Assembly: GCA_945860295.1 (NCBI GenBank)
Contig: CAMAQH010000019.1
Coordinates: 1 to 64,000, forward strand
DNA: 64,000 nt
Source of the DNA: Prosthecobacter debontii
GTDB lineage: Bacteria > Verrucomicrobiota > Verrucomicrobiia > Verrucomicrobiales > Verrucomicrobiaceae
Direction of reading: 5' to 3'
Shown here piece after piece: positions 53,249 to 63,384 of this stretch (position 1 is its first letter; every line of letters starts with the position of its first letter). Under the pieces are notes generated by a model. The model made no database searches, was not told where the DNA came from, and was given only the letters and a program-made list of their open reading frames with translations. The position numbers and the translations under genes were made by a program.

Positions 53249-54367
53249 CTAAGCGCGGGGCTTTAGATCGCGCTCGATATCGATTCGATCTTCTCGATTT
53301 CTGGCTTTGATCTTGTGATCACGCTTAGCTCGGCGCTCGATGGTCATTTGACGTTTTTGGCGCAGCTTGCGTAGCTTGGCGATCTCATCATCGAGATTGA
53401 GATAGCCTTCGATGCGGGCAACCTCCAAAGCGCCAATTTGGACGGCTGCACGGATGGCGCATCCATTGTCAGTGCCATGACGACAGTCGCTGAATCGACA
53501 CTGTAGAGCGAGCTGGTCGATGTCGGCAAAGCTTTCACGCAGCGTGGCCTCATCAGTCCACATTTGGACTTCCTTGATACCGGGATTGTCAACAAGGATG
53601 CCGCCCTTGGGCAGGATGATGAGCTCGCGTGCAGTAGTGGTGTGTCGGCCTTTACCAGTGACGGCATTGACCTCATCGATGTCCTGCCAATCGTCCCCAA
53701 GCAGCGCATTAATCATGGCTGACTTACCGACGCCACTGGAGCCGATGAAGGCGACTGTGACACCACGCTTGAGGTAGTCTCGGAGGATGCGCAGGCCTTT
53801 GCGTTTCAGGACGCTGGTGATGTGGATTTCGGCGTCAGGATTCAGGCTGCGGATCTGATCTGCTGCGGTCTTATTTTCTTTCTCAGTGAAGAGGTCCGAC
53901 TTATTCAATACAGCGACGGGTTTTGCTCCGCTGCGGCTGATGAGAGTGAAATAGCGCTCCATGCGGCGCAGGCTGAAATCTGGGCCGGCTTCGGTAACGA
54001 CGATGACCACATCAACATTGGCGACGATGACCTGCTCCTCAGCGCTCTGGCCGGCGGAGCGGCGGGAAAAGCAGCTCTGACGCGGAAGCCGGGCGCGAAT
54101 GACAGCTTCGTCATCGGTGATGTCGAGAGCTACCCAGTCGCCAACAGCAGGCAGCTCGGCATCAGTCGCGGCATCGTGATAGACTTTACCGCCGAGAATG
54201 ACATCGATCTCATCAAAGTCGTCGCCATCGACGACGATGGCACCATACGCGATTTTGTTGTCGCGAAGCAGTCGTGCAGGCTTCCAGCCCTGCTTGGCAT
54301 AGGGCTTAAAGTCAGCGGCAAAGCGCTTGTTCCAACCCAAGTCGGCGAGAGTGATGTTCTGGGACAT
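53249..54367 (-). CDS. rsgA: RsgA, ribosome biogenesis GTPase
   Basis: RsgA is a circularly permuted GTPase that checks late 30S subunit assembly. The 372-residue protein has an N-terminal OB domain, the G4 motif VLNKSDL ahead of the P-loop FIGSSGVGKSAMINAL, and G3 in DNPGIKEV (DNPG where DTPG is usual). The zinc motif CRFSDCRHGTDNGC follows, and the C-terminus is basic (about 340-372). The permuted order G4-G1-G3 settles the family. Confidence 0.95.
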   Translation of the reverse strand: MSQNITLADLGWNKRFAADFKPYAKQGWKPARLLRDNKIAYGAIVVDGDDFDEIDVILGGKVYHDAATDAELPAVGDWVALDITDDEAVIRARLPRQSCFSRRSAGQSAEEQVIVANVDVVIVVTEAGPDFSLRRMERYFTLISRSGAKPVAVLNKSDLFTEKENKTAADQIRSLNPDAEIHITSVLKRKGLRILRDYLKRGVTVAFIGSSGVGKSAMINALLGDDWQDIDEVNAVTGKGRHTTTARELIILPKGGILVDNPGIKEVQMWTDEATLRESFADIDQLALQCRFSDCRHGTDNGCAIRAAVQIGALEVARIEGYLNLDDEIAKLRKLRQKRQMTIERRAKRDHKIKARNREDRIDIERDLKPRA

Positions 54368-54472
54368 GGCGTGGGGAAGGTTGAGGGCACTGCGCGCCGA
54401 TGACGGTTGTTTACCGTTGTTGACCGGGTTTCTAAGAGTTCAGATCCAAAGCTACTGTCAACCATCGTCAAC

Positions 54473-54487
54473 GCTCGCGCAGCGAGC
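54473..54487. repeat. small perfect hairpin
   Basis: GCTCGC, loop GCA, GCGAGC, located between the end of the purF gene and the start of rsgA on the minus strand. No T run follows, so a terminator role is only possible. Confidence 0.35.
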
Positions 54488-54511
54488 CTCAACGGCCGTC
54501 AACTCCCCCTT

Positions 54512-56485
54512 CTACAGAAGCGTGTCATACGCGCGACCTTCTTTCTTTTCGAAGAAGTTTATGAAGGCACGATTGACGACAGAGAAGCCGCCGGGTGTCG
54601 GGTAGTCTCCACTAAAATACCAATCTCCATACTGCTGACCTAGCGCCTCATGCAGGCCAGGGATGGTCTGGTAGATGACTTTAATTTCACCCTTCCATGG
54701 CGTGTGCTGGGGGTAGATGAGCTGGGAGATTTTATCTGAAATCTCAGTGTCGGTGAAAGAGGCATAGACGGCCTTGACGGCGTTACGCATTTCTGACTTG
54801 GGCTTGGCGAGCTCAGCCTTACAGGCTTCATAGGTCTCGCGCATGACGCCTCTCATGCCGCGCTCTTTGAGAAGCTGCACGGCAGCCTGGAAGGCGATAA
54901 ATTTACCCAACTCTGACATGTCGATGCCATAGCAGTCGGGATAGCGAATCTGCGGTGCCGTGGAGATGACGACGATGCGCTTCGGATTGGTGCGAGCAAG
55001 GATGCGGAGTAGAGAAGTGCGCAGCGTGGTGCCGCGAACGATGGAGTCATCGATGACGACTAGATTATCTTTCTCCGTGACCACTCCGTAAGTGATGTCA
55101 TAGACGCTGGAGACAAGCTGATCACGCCCTGTTTCCTGGGCGATGAAGGTGCGCATCTTGATGTCTTTAAGCGCGATCTTTTCACTGCGTGGCCAGTTGC
55201 GCAGAACGAGGTCGTCAAGCTTTGCTTCATCCAGCTCACCCTGACGGAGCATCTCAACGAGTGCGTCTTTGACCACGTTGCGGCGGCTTTTACGAAGACC
55301 GTCGAGGAAGCCGTAATAGGCGGTCTCCGCAGTATTCGGAACGAAGCTCAGGACGGTGTGTTCGAAGTCGTTATCGATGGTTTCAATGAGCTGCGGAACG
55401 AGCTGCTCACCGAGCATTTTGCGCTGGTGGTAGATCTTGGAGTCGTTACCACGCGAGAAGTAGATGCACTCGAATGAGCAGGGTGTGTGCCGGCGATCTT
55501 CAGTGAATGATTGCACGCTGAAGCTGCCGTCAGATTTCATGACAGCGACATGTCCAGGCGGCACTTCTTTGACCTGATCTTCCTCGATCTCAAAGACTGA
55601 CATGAGGGCGACACGCTCGGAAGCAAAGGCGAGCACTTCATCATTTTCAAAGTACCAGCAAGGGCGGATACCATTCTGGTCGCGCATGACAAAAAGATCT
55701 CCGCTGCCAACGACGCCGACGATGGCATAACCGCCATCCCAGATCGCGGCAGACTTGCGTATGATGTCCGCCACATCGAGCCGCGAGCTGATGAGATGAG
55801 GCATCTCACTGCCGGGGGTGCCATTGTCACGCAGCTCGTGATAAAGCTGGGTGTGCGCCTCATCGAGCTGAAAGCCGATCTCCTCGAGCACGCTCTGTGT
55901 GTCGGTGCCGAAAACGGGGTGCTGGCCGCGCTGCATCATGATGCGGTTGAGTTCGCCAGAGTTCGTGAGATTGAAGTTCCCCATCACCATGAGACTGCGG
56001 GTGGGCCATGTGCTACGGCGCAGATAGGGGTGCAGGCAGGCTTTGCCAAGGCCGCCTGAGGTGCCGTAGCGGAGGTGACCGATGTTGATTTCGCCAGCGA
56101 GCTCGAATTCGCGCTTGATGGCTATGGGGTCCTCTTCGAAAAGCGGCTGCTCTTTACCAGTCTCATGGCGCTCCTCTTTACGCTGTGCGTCGATACGGCG
56201 GGCAATGCGCTTGTAGTCTTTTTTGATGCCCTCGAAAACCTCACTCATCTGCTCCACGGAGGTGGCGAAACGCTCACGGAACAAATAAGGAGCGCCAGGC
56301 GGCATATCCAGCTTGCAGCAGCCAATACCGATACCGTCTTGGCCGCGATTACGCTGCTTGGCCATCAGAGCAGAGAGCATGTTGAATCCATATAATGCGG
56401 AGCCATGGGTGTCCTGGTAATAGGCCAGGGGCTTTTTCAGTCGGACTACGGCAAGGCCGCACTCATGTCGAATTGGATCGCTCAT
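54512..56485 (-). CDS. purF: amidophosphoribosyltransferase, long PurF type
   Basis: PurF makes 5-phosphoribosylamine from PRPP and glutamine, the committed purine step. From the ATG at 56485 (MSDPIRHECGLAVV) there are 657 residues. Cys9 after a short propeptide is the glutaminase nucleophile, with NRGQDGIGIG and INIGHLRYGTSG following. The PRPP loop is NLVVIDDSIVRGTTLR. Compared with E. coli PurF (505 residues) there is an insert of about 50 mostly charged residues before the GHLRYGTSG motif, and extra C-terminal sequence. The N-glutaminase loop reads NFNLTN where NGNLTN is usual. The longer open frame upstream lacks family match. Confidence 0.9.
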   Translation of the reverse strand: MSDPIRHECGLAVVRLKKPLAYYQDTHGSALYGFNMLSALMAKQRNRGQDGIGIGCCKLDMPPGAPYLFRERFATSVEQMSEVFEGIKKDYKRIARRIDAQRKEERHETGKEQPLFEEDPIAIKREFELAGEINIGHLRYGTSGGLGKACLHPYLRRSTWPTRSLMVMGNFNLTNSGELNRIMMQRGQHPVFGTDTQSVLEEIGFQLDEAHTQLYHELRDNGTPGSEMPHLISSRLDVADIIRKSAAIWDGGYAIVGVVGSGDLFVMRDQNGIRPCWYFENDEVLAFASERVALMSVFEIEEDQVKEVPPGHVAVMKSDGSFSVQSFTEDRRHTPCSFECIYFSRGNDSKIYHQRKMLGEQLVPQLIETIDNDFEHTVLSFVPNTAETAYYGFLDGLRKSRRNVVKDALVEMLRQGELDEAKLDDLVLRNWPRSEKIALKDIKMRTFIAQETGRDQLVSSVYDITYGVVTEKDNLVVIDDSIVRGTTLRTSLLRILARTNPKRIVVISTAPQIRYPDCYGIDMSELGKFIAFQAAVQLLKERGMRGVMRETYEACKAELAKPKSEMRNAVKAVYASFTDTEISDKISQLIYPQHTPWKGEIKVIYQTIPGLHEALGQQYGDWYFSGDYPTPGGFSVVNRAFINFFEKKEGRAYDTLL

Positions 56486-56707
56486 TTGGGGTTCAGGAGC
56501 GCCCATCCTTGGCAGTATTTGAGAGTAGTGCAAGAGCAGGGACAAAGAAGGCTGAAGGATTAAATCTGAAAGACTGCCAGCGATCACTGGATGACTCCTT
56601 TGCCATCTGTCTTTATGAACCCCTACTCTATTCATGAATGAGGGGTGAATTGGCAATCATTTGCATGTGACGCAAAATCCGGGCGGCTGAGTTCGTTCAA
56701 GGAAATT

Positions 56708-58114
56708 ATGTTTTCTTCTCGGCGCTCCTTTCTTCAGTCCACAGGCTGCGGTTTTGGCTGGCTAGCAGCGTCTGCCATGGCGCAGCGGCAGGCTTTGGCA
56801 TCAGGCACTTCTTTGATCAATGGCCTGCCGCACCATGCGCCCAAGGCGAAGCGTGTAATCTTCCTCTTCATGCAAGGCGGCGTGAGTCATGTGGACTCTT
56901 TTGATTACAAAGAGCGCTTGTTCAAAGATGACCAGAAGATCATCGATGTCGCCGATGCGCGGTCGATAGCAAAAACGGGAAAAGGCGCGACACAACGGTT
57001 GATGAAACCGTTGTGGGATTTTGCTCAGCATGGTGAGACGGGGAAATGGGCATCCAATCTTTTCCCGAATATCAACCAGCATGTGGATGATTTATGCTTC
57101 CTCCACGGAATGCATACGGAAGGTGTGGCGCATGGCCCGGCCACGCTTTTCATGCATACAGGAACGACCAATGCGGTGCGCCCAAGTATGGGTGCATGGG
57201 TGATGCATGGGCTGGGATCTGCGAATGAAAACTTGCCAGGCTTTGTGACCATCAGCCCGAGCCTGGGCAATGGCGGGCCACGCAATTATGGCAATGCTTT
57301 TTTACCTGCGGTGCATCAAGGTACACCGCTGGGACGCAGCGGCCAACCAGCGAAGGAATCGAGCATCAAGAATCTCCTGAACTCGACATGGACACCCGAG
57401 CAGCAACGGCGTCAGCATGAACTCCTGGGCACACTGAATGCAGGGCAGGCGATCCTTGGTGACACCGATGTGGAAGCCGTGCTGAAGAGCTATGAGCTGG
57501 CCTGGAGGATGCAGAACAAGGCTCCAGACGCGCTCGATCTGACACAAGAATCTGAGGCTACTCTAAAACTCTACGGCATCGGCGATAAGGCGACGGACAA
57601 TTTTGGTCGGCAGTGTCTGATGGCACGTCGAATGGCAGAGCAGGGGGTGCGCTACATCCAGGTAAACTACGGAGACAACTCGAACAACCCGGCCTGGGAT
57701 CAGCACAGCAACCTACCCAAACACGGAGACCATGCAGCAGCGGTGGATCGTCCCATCGCAGGTCTTTTGAGTGATCTCAAGCAGCGCGGACTTCTGGAAG
57801 ACACGATCGTCTGGTGGGGTGGCGAGTTTGGTCGCACGCCTTATGCAGAAAAGAACGGCACGGGGCGGGATCATAATCCAGGTGGTTTTACTGTCTGGCT
57901 GGCGGGTGGCGGCGTGAAAGCTGGCTATGCGCATGGAGCCACTGATGAACTCGGTCATATGGCCGTGGATGGGAAAGTGCACATGCATGACCTGCACGCG
58001 ACCATTCTGGATCTATTAGGTCTCGATCACGAGAGACTCACATTCCGCCATGCGGGTCGGGATTTTAGACTGACCGATGTTCACGGCCATGTAGTGAGAG
58101 AAATCATCGCCTGA
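56708..58114 (+). CDS. Tat-exported DUF1501 protein (sulfatase-like fold)
   Basis: The ATG at 56708, with AAGGAAA just upstream, gives 468 residues starting MFSSRRSFLQSTGCGFGWLA, a twin-arginine signal. The mature protein has the DUF1501 features FLFMQGGVSHVDSFDYK, GPATLFMHTGTTNAVRPSMG, VNYGDNSNNPAWDQHSN and WWGGEFGRTPYAEKNGTGRD. DUF1501 proteins are abundant in Planctomycetes and Verrucomicrobia, usually beside DUF1549/DUF1553 cytochrome genes. That partner is absent here. The biochemical role is unknown. Confidence 0.9.
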   Translation: MFSSRRSFLQSTGCGFGWLAASAMAQRQALASGTSLINGLPHHAPKAKRVIFLFMQGGVSHVDSFDYKERLFKDDQKIIDVADARSIAKTGKGATQRLMKPLWDFAQHGETGKWASNLFPNINQHVDDLCFLHGMHTEGVAHGPATLFMHTGTTNAVRPSMGAWVMHGLGSANENLPGFVTISPSLGNGGPRNYGNAFLPAVHQGTPLGRSGQPAKESSIKNLLNSTWTPEQQRRQHELLGTLNAGQAILGDTDVEAVLKSYELAWRMQNKAPDALDLTQESEATLKLYGIGDKATDNFGRQCLMARRMAEQGVRYIQVNYGDNSNNPAWDQHSNLPKHGDHAAAVDRPIAGLLSDLKQRGLLEDTIVWWGGEFGRTPYAEKNGTGRDHNPGGFTVWLAGGGVKAGYAHGATDELGHMAVDGKVHMHDLHATILDLLGLDHERLTFRHAGRDFRLTDVHGHVVREIIA

Positions 58115-58256
58115 AGTCTTTTTGCTCAGGAAACCTATTTTCCTCCGTGCAGGTACTTGTTCTTGAGCGATTGCGCGCTAACGACTAAACCCACCAACCC
58201 GGCACGCATCTCGCTAAGAACTTCATTTTTTCACACCCCCAACACACCCGAATATC

Positions 58257-59381
58257 ATGGCAGTCGTCTCAAAAGGTCTCGAAGGAATAGTCGCAGCAGA
58301 AACCCGCCTCGGAGAGGTCAAAGGAGCCGAAGGTATCCTCTACTACTGCGGCTATGACATCAATGAACTGGCGGGCAAAGTGAGCTATGAGGAGGTGGTC
58401 TATCTGCTGTTCTACAACAAGCTTCCGAACCGTGTGGAACTGGACAAGCTGACCACTGCACTGCGTGCTGAGCGTGAATTGCCACAGGGTGTGATCGACT
58501 TCCTGAAGCTAGCCCCCAAGAACGCCCGCCCGATCGATGTCATGCGCACTGCCGTCTCGATGCTCGGCTGCTACGACATGAGTCGTCATGATGTAGAAGT
58601 CAGCGAGAATCTAGCCACCGCCATCCGCCTCGTATCCCAAATAGGTGTCGTCGCAGCCTATTTCCACCGCGCTCGCCAGGGGCTGGAATTACCGCCTGTG
58701 CGCAAGGATCTAACTGAGGCAGCTCATTTCCTTTATTTAATGTCAGGCGAAGTGCCCTCCAAAGAGGCCGAACAGACTCTTGACGTAGCTTATGTGCTGC
58801 ATGCTGAGCACGGGTTCAATGCCTCTACTTTCACTGCACGCGTCGTCGCCTCGACACTTAGTGATATGTATTCTGCCATCAGCGCAGCCATTGGTGCCCT
58901 CAAAGGTCCACTGCACGGCGGCGCAAACGAGGGTGTTATCCACATGCTCCAAGAAATTGGCTCCCTCGAAAACGTGGACGCATGGGTAGAAGACGCCCTC
59001 GCACAAAAGAAGAAGATCATGGGAATCGGCCACCGAGTGTACAAAGTGCTCGACCCCCGCGCACCGCATCTGCGTGAGATGGCCATCAAACTCACTGCCC
59101 AGCTTGGTGAGGCCAAATGGATACAAATGTCCGAACGCATCGCCGAGATCATGCGTGAGCGCAAAGGCCTGAATGCTAACGTCGATTTCTACAGTGCCAC
59201 GGTTTACTACAGCCTGAACATCCCGACAGACCTTTTCACTCCCATCTTTGCTATTGCTCGAATGAGCGGCTGGACGGCCCACGTTCTTGAGCAGTGGAGC
59301 GAAAACCGCCTGTTTCGCCCTCTCAGTGAATATGTTGGCCGCCTTTACGGACAGAAAGTACAGCCAATCGACGACCGCTGA
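58257..59381 (+). CDS. citrate synthase (short type I)
   Basis: The enzyme condenses acetyl-CoA and oxaloacetate to citrate. The 374-residue protein is the shorter bacterial form (CitZ/PrpC-like). The catalytic residues are His in GPLHGGANEGVIHML, His in IMGIGHRVYKVLDPRAPH and Asp in NVDFYSATVYYSL. 2-Methylcitrate synthase activity cannot be excluded from sequence. It stands alone, 142 bp after the DUF1501 gene. Confidence 0.93.
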   Translation: MAVVSKGLEGIVAAETRLGEVKGAEGILYYCGYDINELAGKVSYEEVVYLLFYNKLPNRVELDKLTTALRAERELPQGVIDFLKLAPKNARPIDVMRTAVSMLGCYDMSRHDVEVSENLATAIRLVSQIGVVAAYFHRARQGLELPPVRKDLTEAAHFLYLMSGEVPSKEAEQTLDVAYVLHAEHGFNASTFTARVVASTLSDMYSAISAAIGALKGPLHGGANEGVIHMLQEIGSLENVDAWVEDALAQKKKIMGIGHRVYKVLDPRAPHLREMAIKLTAQLGEAKWIQMSERIAEIMRERKGLNANVDFYSATVYYSLNIPTDLFTPIFAIARMSGWTAHVLEQWSENRLFRPLSEYVGRLYGQKVQPIDDR

Positions 59382-59844
59382 GACTGAAAGAATACTGCTC
59401 CACTTTGACGAAATTGGATTCATGAATAGTTGACATATATGTTCTTTTGAACACATATGTTAATTGTGAATAATCGCCCCAGCTCTCTCTCGCGCCTGCT
59501 GTCTCAGCTACGCGGACTTGTCAGCCTCCAAGACACAGAGGTAAATCGTCGAGACCTGACCTGTGCGCGTCACAGTGAGGTTCAATTGGAACTCGATCTC
59601 AAGCCTCAAAATCAAATCGTTCGTTGGTCAAGTTCCATGCCAAAACTATCTAGCTCCGCTCATTTCAAATGATTTGTAACGAGAGCCTCTTGCAAAACTC
59701 TAAATTTGCCCAGATTTGCATCAAGTATGGGAGTAATGCTGGATAATCAGAGGTAAGGCTAGGGCGAAATGACATCTGTAAAAATTACCATAGCCACTGG
59801 ATATCGTGCGGATGCAATCCGCATAAACCGCCCCGCTCCTCACC
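59382..59844. other. intergenic, no gene recognised
   Basis: About 460 bp lie between citrate synthase and the ISAs1 remnant. A 71-codon frame at 59457-59672 has no family match and a low-complexity Ser-rich composition, so I do not call it a gene. The only structure seen is the inverted repeat at 59433-59460. Confidence 0.4.
59433..59460. promoter_or_regulatory. AT-rich inverted repeat after citrate synthase
   Basis: ACATATATGTTC, spacer TTTT, GAACACATATGT: 12-bp arms with one mismatch. Size and symmetry fit a dimeric-regulator operator. A weak terminator or an element end are alternatives. Confidence 0.35.
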
Positions 59845-60522
59845 GCCGCTCAGCTTTTATCCCTCGAAAAGCTCCGGCAACGCTTCGCACAATTGCCCGA
59901 TTCCGAGGCCGAGGGCCGCACCATGCACCGCCTCGACGAGATGCTCATGATCGCCCTGTGCTGCATGCTCTCGGACAACGATGGCTTTACCGACATGGAG
60001 GTCTTCGCGCAAACCCAACTGCCCTGTTTGCGCACCTTTTTGACGCTCGAAAACGGCGCGCCCTCGCACAACGTCTTCCGTAACCTGTTCATGGCACTGC
60101 GGCCCGCCACTCTCGTCGAAATCATTCGCGACTGGTGCACGAACTTGAGCAGCCAGCACATCGCCATTGATGGCAAAGTGCTGCGCGGAGCTTGCGATGG
60201 CGCCACAGGCAGAAGCATGGTGCATGTGCTGCGCGCCTGGGTCGGAGCGCAGAGCTTGAGCGCTGGGCATGTGAACTGCGAGCAAAAGAGCAATGAACTC
60301 GAAGCCCTACCGCGCCTGCTTGATGCCCTATTGCTGCAAGGAGCCATCGTGAGCATCGCCGCCATGGGCACGCACAGCGCCATTGCCACGCAAATACATA
60401 ACAGCGGAGCCGACTACGTGCTCGCGCTCATCGAAGAGCCCAGGGGTTGCCAAAAGGGACGAAACTTGCCACGCTCTTCTTTGCCCAAACTCTTCGTGCT
60501 GCGCGACTATTTGATCAAGTAG
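59845..60522 (+). pseudogene. ISAs1-family transposase, 3' truncated
   Basis: The frame carries the ISAs1 N-terminal DDE_Tnp_1-associated domain (LLSLEKLRQRFAQLPD, HRLDEMLMIALCCMLSDNDG, LENGAPSHNVF) and the start of the catalytic domain (IAIDGKVLRGACDGATGRSM, CEQKSNELEALPRLLDALLL, GADYVLALIEEP). ISAs1 proteins normally run to 350-400 residues. Here the family match stops just after YVLAL, and the last 25 residues are unrelated sequence ending in TAG. No standard start precedes the first matching residues. The copy is a remnant. Confidence 0.85.
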
Positions 60523-60649
60523 AGCAAACATTTTGAGTTTCCGGGTGTGCTCTTGTGAGGAAATTAATTTCACTTTGGTAAGATTTATGGTAGCCATTAA
60601 GGCGCAGAAATTGCTTTGGCCGTTCACTGTCAAATTTTGCTTTTGTTCT

Positions 60650-62407
60650 ATGTACTACATCAAGGTCGTGCGTTCTTCCACTCTCTCAGTTTATTGCATC
60701 GTTACTGCACAGATATTAATCGTCTCTCAGAGCTTCTCTCAATACGGTGCCTCACCATCGCAAACTGGCTTGTTTTTTGATGATTTGCGCTTGCGGCAAA
60801 ACAATGAGAGAGCCACAACACAAGCAGGCACTCGAGATGGAGACGTGAGCTATGATTACGGAGCTGGCGTTTATCGTTCAGGACATGATTCTATCATGGG
60901 GCAGCGCAGCCCCGATTTCGAATCTGCACGTAATCTTGCGCGGCCATCGGTTCGCAGCGGCAGCAGCGCCTTTGCTGCGCGAAGCGTAGGTGATTATACA
61001 AATTACTCTGGACAGTATAGTAGCCCTACCGGTTTTTTCGCTCCAACATACACTTCTGATCCTTTTTTGAGTGGTCGTCGCAACTTGAAGCTGGGGCCAA
61101 TCAATGTCGGTTTTGGGCTCTACCAAGGTTTGGAATATAATGACAATGTGAACCGCTCTGGGACTGCGCCCGTAGGCGACACAATTAGCACAACCATGCT
61201 AAGCATTGATGCCAACTACCAGATCACTCAGAACAATCGACTTTCTCTGAGCACTGCCCTTGGCTTTGATCGCTACCTAGAGAATCCCGATCTCGCCCCT
61301 TATAGTAACAGCGGTTTCGTTCTAAATGTGCTACCGGGCAGCACAATCGCCTTTGACATCAAAGTAGGGCCTGCATTTTTCACAATTTACAATCGCTTCT
61401 CAGTCCGTCCGGCAGCCAGAAACGATTCCGCCCTAAGCCAGAATCAAACTTTCGGAGTGTTCCAAAACGATTCAGGCATTGCGTCTAATTGGCAGGTCAA
61501 TTCAGATTGGACCTTAGCTACGAATTACATGCATTCCTCCACCAACTCACTCTCTACTGGGAATAATGCAGCCAATGGGGGATTCGAGGAATTTAATCGA
61601 ACTACAGATTCCCTTCACGCATCCCTTTCATATAGCCCTAGTAAAACTTGGGCGACTGGCATTGAAGGCGGTTCAAGTATTACTAATTACGAGAGCTCAT
61701 TCAACGCAGATGGTGCACTCAACAATACTGGGGCCTTTCTAGTTCTTCCTATTGGCAAGACAACTTACCTTCGCGCATCGGCGGGCGTCCAGATTTTCGA
61801 GTTCGATTCATTGACCCCACCAATTATTTTTGGCCCGCCAGGCATCGGCACGCCAAATCAAAGCACATCAAACTCCGGCGACCAAAGCGATCTCAATGAT
61901 TTCTATTACTCACTCACACTGAGCAATCGACTGAACGCTCGTATTAGTCAGTCACTCACCGTAGGCCATGAATCTGCTCTGAATTTAACATCCAACTTCG
62001 TTACGGCCGATTTTGTGAACTACGGCGTGACATTTGTCGCTTGGAAAGGAAGCCGGATTACCGTAAGCGGCTACCAAGAAGATGCGAAAGCTTCCGGCGG
62101 CACATTCGCTCAAAATTTCTTTCAATACGGAGGCGATATTTACATTGCTCACCGTCTCACTTCCCACCTGCAATTCGGAGCAGGTCACCACTACGGATTT
62201 AGTGATCCTGAAGCTCAACAGCAGGCGACAAACGCGACATCAAACGAGTTCGTTCAGCAAGCTTACAACGTGGATTTGACCTACGTCTTATCGGCCAAAG
62301 CAAAGTTTAATCTTGGCTACCGATATTTCACCACAAAAGTGGATATTGCCACAGGCCAAGATTTCAATCAAAACCGAATCGTCTTAGGCTTTAACTACAA
62401 TTTCTGA
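60650..62407 (+). CDS. outer-membrane beta-barrel protein of an exopolysaccharide locus
   Basis: The ATG at 60650 gives 585 residues with a signal-like start (YYIKVVRSSTLSVYCIVTAQ, cleavage near SFSQ). The remaining sequence is Asn/Ser/Gly/Tyr-rich with alternating hydrophobic strands typical of beta-barrels (INVGFGLYQGLEYNDNVNRS, SITNYESSFNADG). It ends LGFNYNF with the terminal aromatic residue used in barrel assembly. ATG codons further upstream would give an atypical lead. The next two genes are Wza- and Wzz-like, so it may be the outer-membrane component of polysaccharide export. Its specific role is inferred from position. Confidence 0.78.
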   Translation: MYYIKVVRSSTLSVYCIVTAQILIVSQSFSQYGASPSQTGLFFDDLRLRQNNERATTQAGTRDGDVSYDYGAGVYRSGHDSIMGQRSPDFESARNLARPSVRSGSSAFAARSVGDYTNYSGQYSSPTGFFAPTYTSDPFLSGRRNLKLGPINVGFGLYQGLEYNDNVNRSGTAPVGDTISTTMLSIDANYQITQNNRLSLSTALGFDRYLENPDLAPYSNSGFVLNVLPGSTIAFDIKVGPAFFTIYNRFSVRPAARNDSALSQNQTFGVFQNDSGIASNWQVNSDWTLATNYMHSSTNSLSTGNNAANGGFEEFNRTTDSLHASLSYSPSKTWATGIEGGSSITNYESSFNADGALNNTGAFLVLPIGKTTYLRASAGVQIFEFDSLTPPIIFGPPGIGTPNQSTSNSGDQSDLNDFYYSLTLSNRLNARISQSLTVGHESALNLTSNFVTADFVNYGVTFVAWKGSRITVSGYQEDAKASGGTFAQNFFQYGGDIYIAHRLTSHLQFGAGHHYGFSDPEAQQQATNATSNEFVQQAYNVDLTYVLSAKAKFNLGYRYFTTKVDIATGQDFNQNRIVLGFNYNF

Positions 62408-62499
62408 GCCTTGCTATCAATAGTAGAACATGCGACCTTATTGAACAAATCGCATAACTAACTCTCCCCTATCCTCCCCCCCCTATCTCATCGAGAGCC

Positions 62500-63234
62500 A
62501 TGCATCCGCCAAAACTTATTTTCTGTCTTATTTCCAGCGTTCTTTCATTAATTTCACTCAAAGCTCAGGACCCTGGAGTGCGGGAGTACGAGGACCGACG
62601 TCAAACAGAACCCAGCGGGGTGGGGAGCACTGGTGCAATTGCAAAATCCGCAGCAGTCATCAACTCAATGGATGTTCTGGATGACAGCCAACCGATTGAA
62701 TCAGGAGACCTTATCAGTATCCGAATCGTTGAAGACAGGCGTGAACCGCTACAACTTCGTGTAGGAGCTACGGGGGAGGTTAATGCACCTCATATTGGGC
62801 TCGTCAAAGCGACAGGCAAGACCTGCAGGAAGCTCGCATACGAAGTAAAGCGCCGACTCGAACTCAACTATTACAACTCGGCGACTGTTGTCGTCGCAAT
62901 CGACTTAAAACGACAAGACGATCCAAACGCTCGTGTCCGAACAAGCGGTTATGATATCGATTTCTTTACTGTTTATGGTCAAGTCATCCGTCAGGGCAAG
63001 TACGAGTTACCTGTGGATGAGGACATCACCATTAGCCAAGCGATCCTAAGGGCAGGCGGCTTCGCCCAGTTTGCCTTTCCTCAAAAGGTTAAGTTAGTGC
63101 GCAAGACACCACAAGGTAACAAAACTGTGGTTGTAAACTTGGATGAGATCATGCGCCGAGGAAACCTCGAATACGACATCTATATTCGAAGCAATGATGT
63201 AATTATCGTAGATGAGAAGAAGATTAACTTCTAA
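62500..63234 (+). CDS. Wza-like polysaccharide biosynthesis/export protein
   Basis: The 244-residue protein has a signal peptide (MHPPKLIFCLISSVLSLISLKAQ). A Poly_export domain (IESGDLISIRIVEDRREPLQ, VNAPHIGLVKATGKTCRKLA) is followed by an SLBB-like domain (YGQVIRQGKYELPVDEDITI, AILRAGGFAQFAFPQKVKLV). Such proteins form the periplasmic or outer-membrane conduit for capsule and exopolysaccharide. No lipobox Cys is seen, unlike E. coli Wza. It lies 92 bp after the beta-barrel gene. Confidence 0.9.
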   Translation: MHPPKLIFCLISSVLSLISLKAQDPGVREYEDRRQTEPSGVGSTGAIAKSAAVINSMDVLDDSQPIESGDLISIRIVEDRREPLQLRVGATGEVNAPHIGLVKATGKTCRKLAYEVKRRLELNYYNSATVVVAIDLKRQDDPNARVRTSGYDIDFFTVYGQVIRQGKYELPVDEDITISQAILRAGGFAQFAFPQKVKLVRKTPQGNKTVVVNLDEIMRRGNLEYDIYIRSNDVIIVDEKKINF

Positions 63235-63384
63235 TCCCTACGCTAGATTTTTCGCAAATACTCAGGCAAGCCGATATGGGCTATTTTTCAACGAGAAATG
63301 CCGTATTTAGGTTACACTCCTTCGCCTATATTTCTCCATTGCTGGTCACTCGGTTTCATCGTTACCCCAATCCTCACATAAGCC

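Noticed and set aside
59457-59672. 71-residue plus-strand gene
   Set aside because: It has no family match, is Ser-rich, overlaps the end of an inverted repeat and shows no ribosome-binding site.
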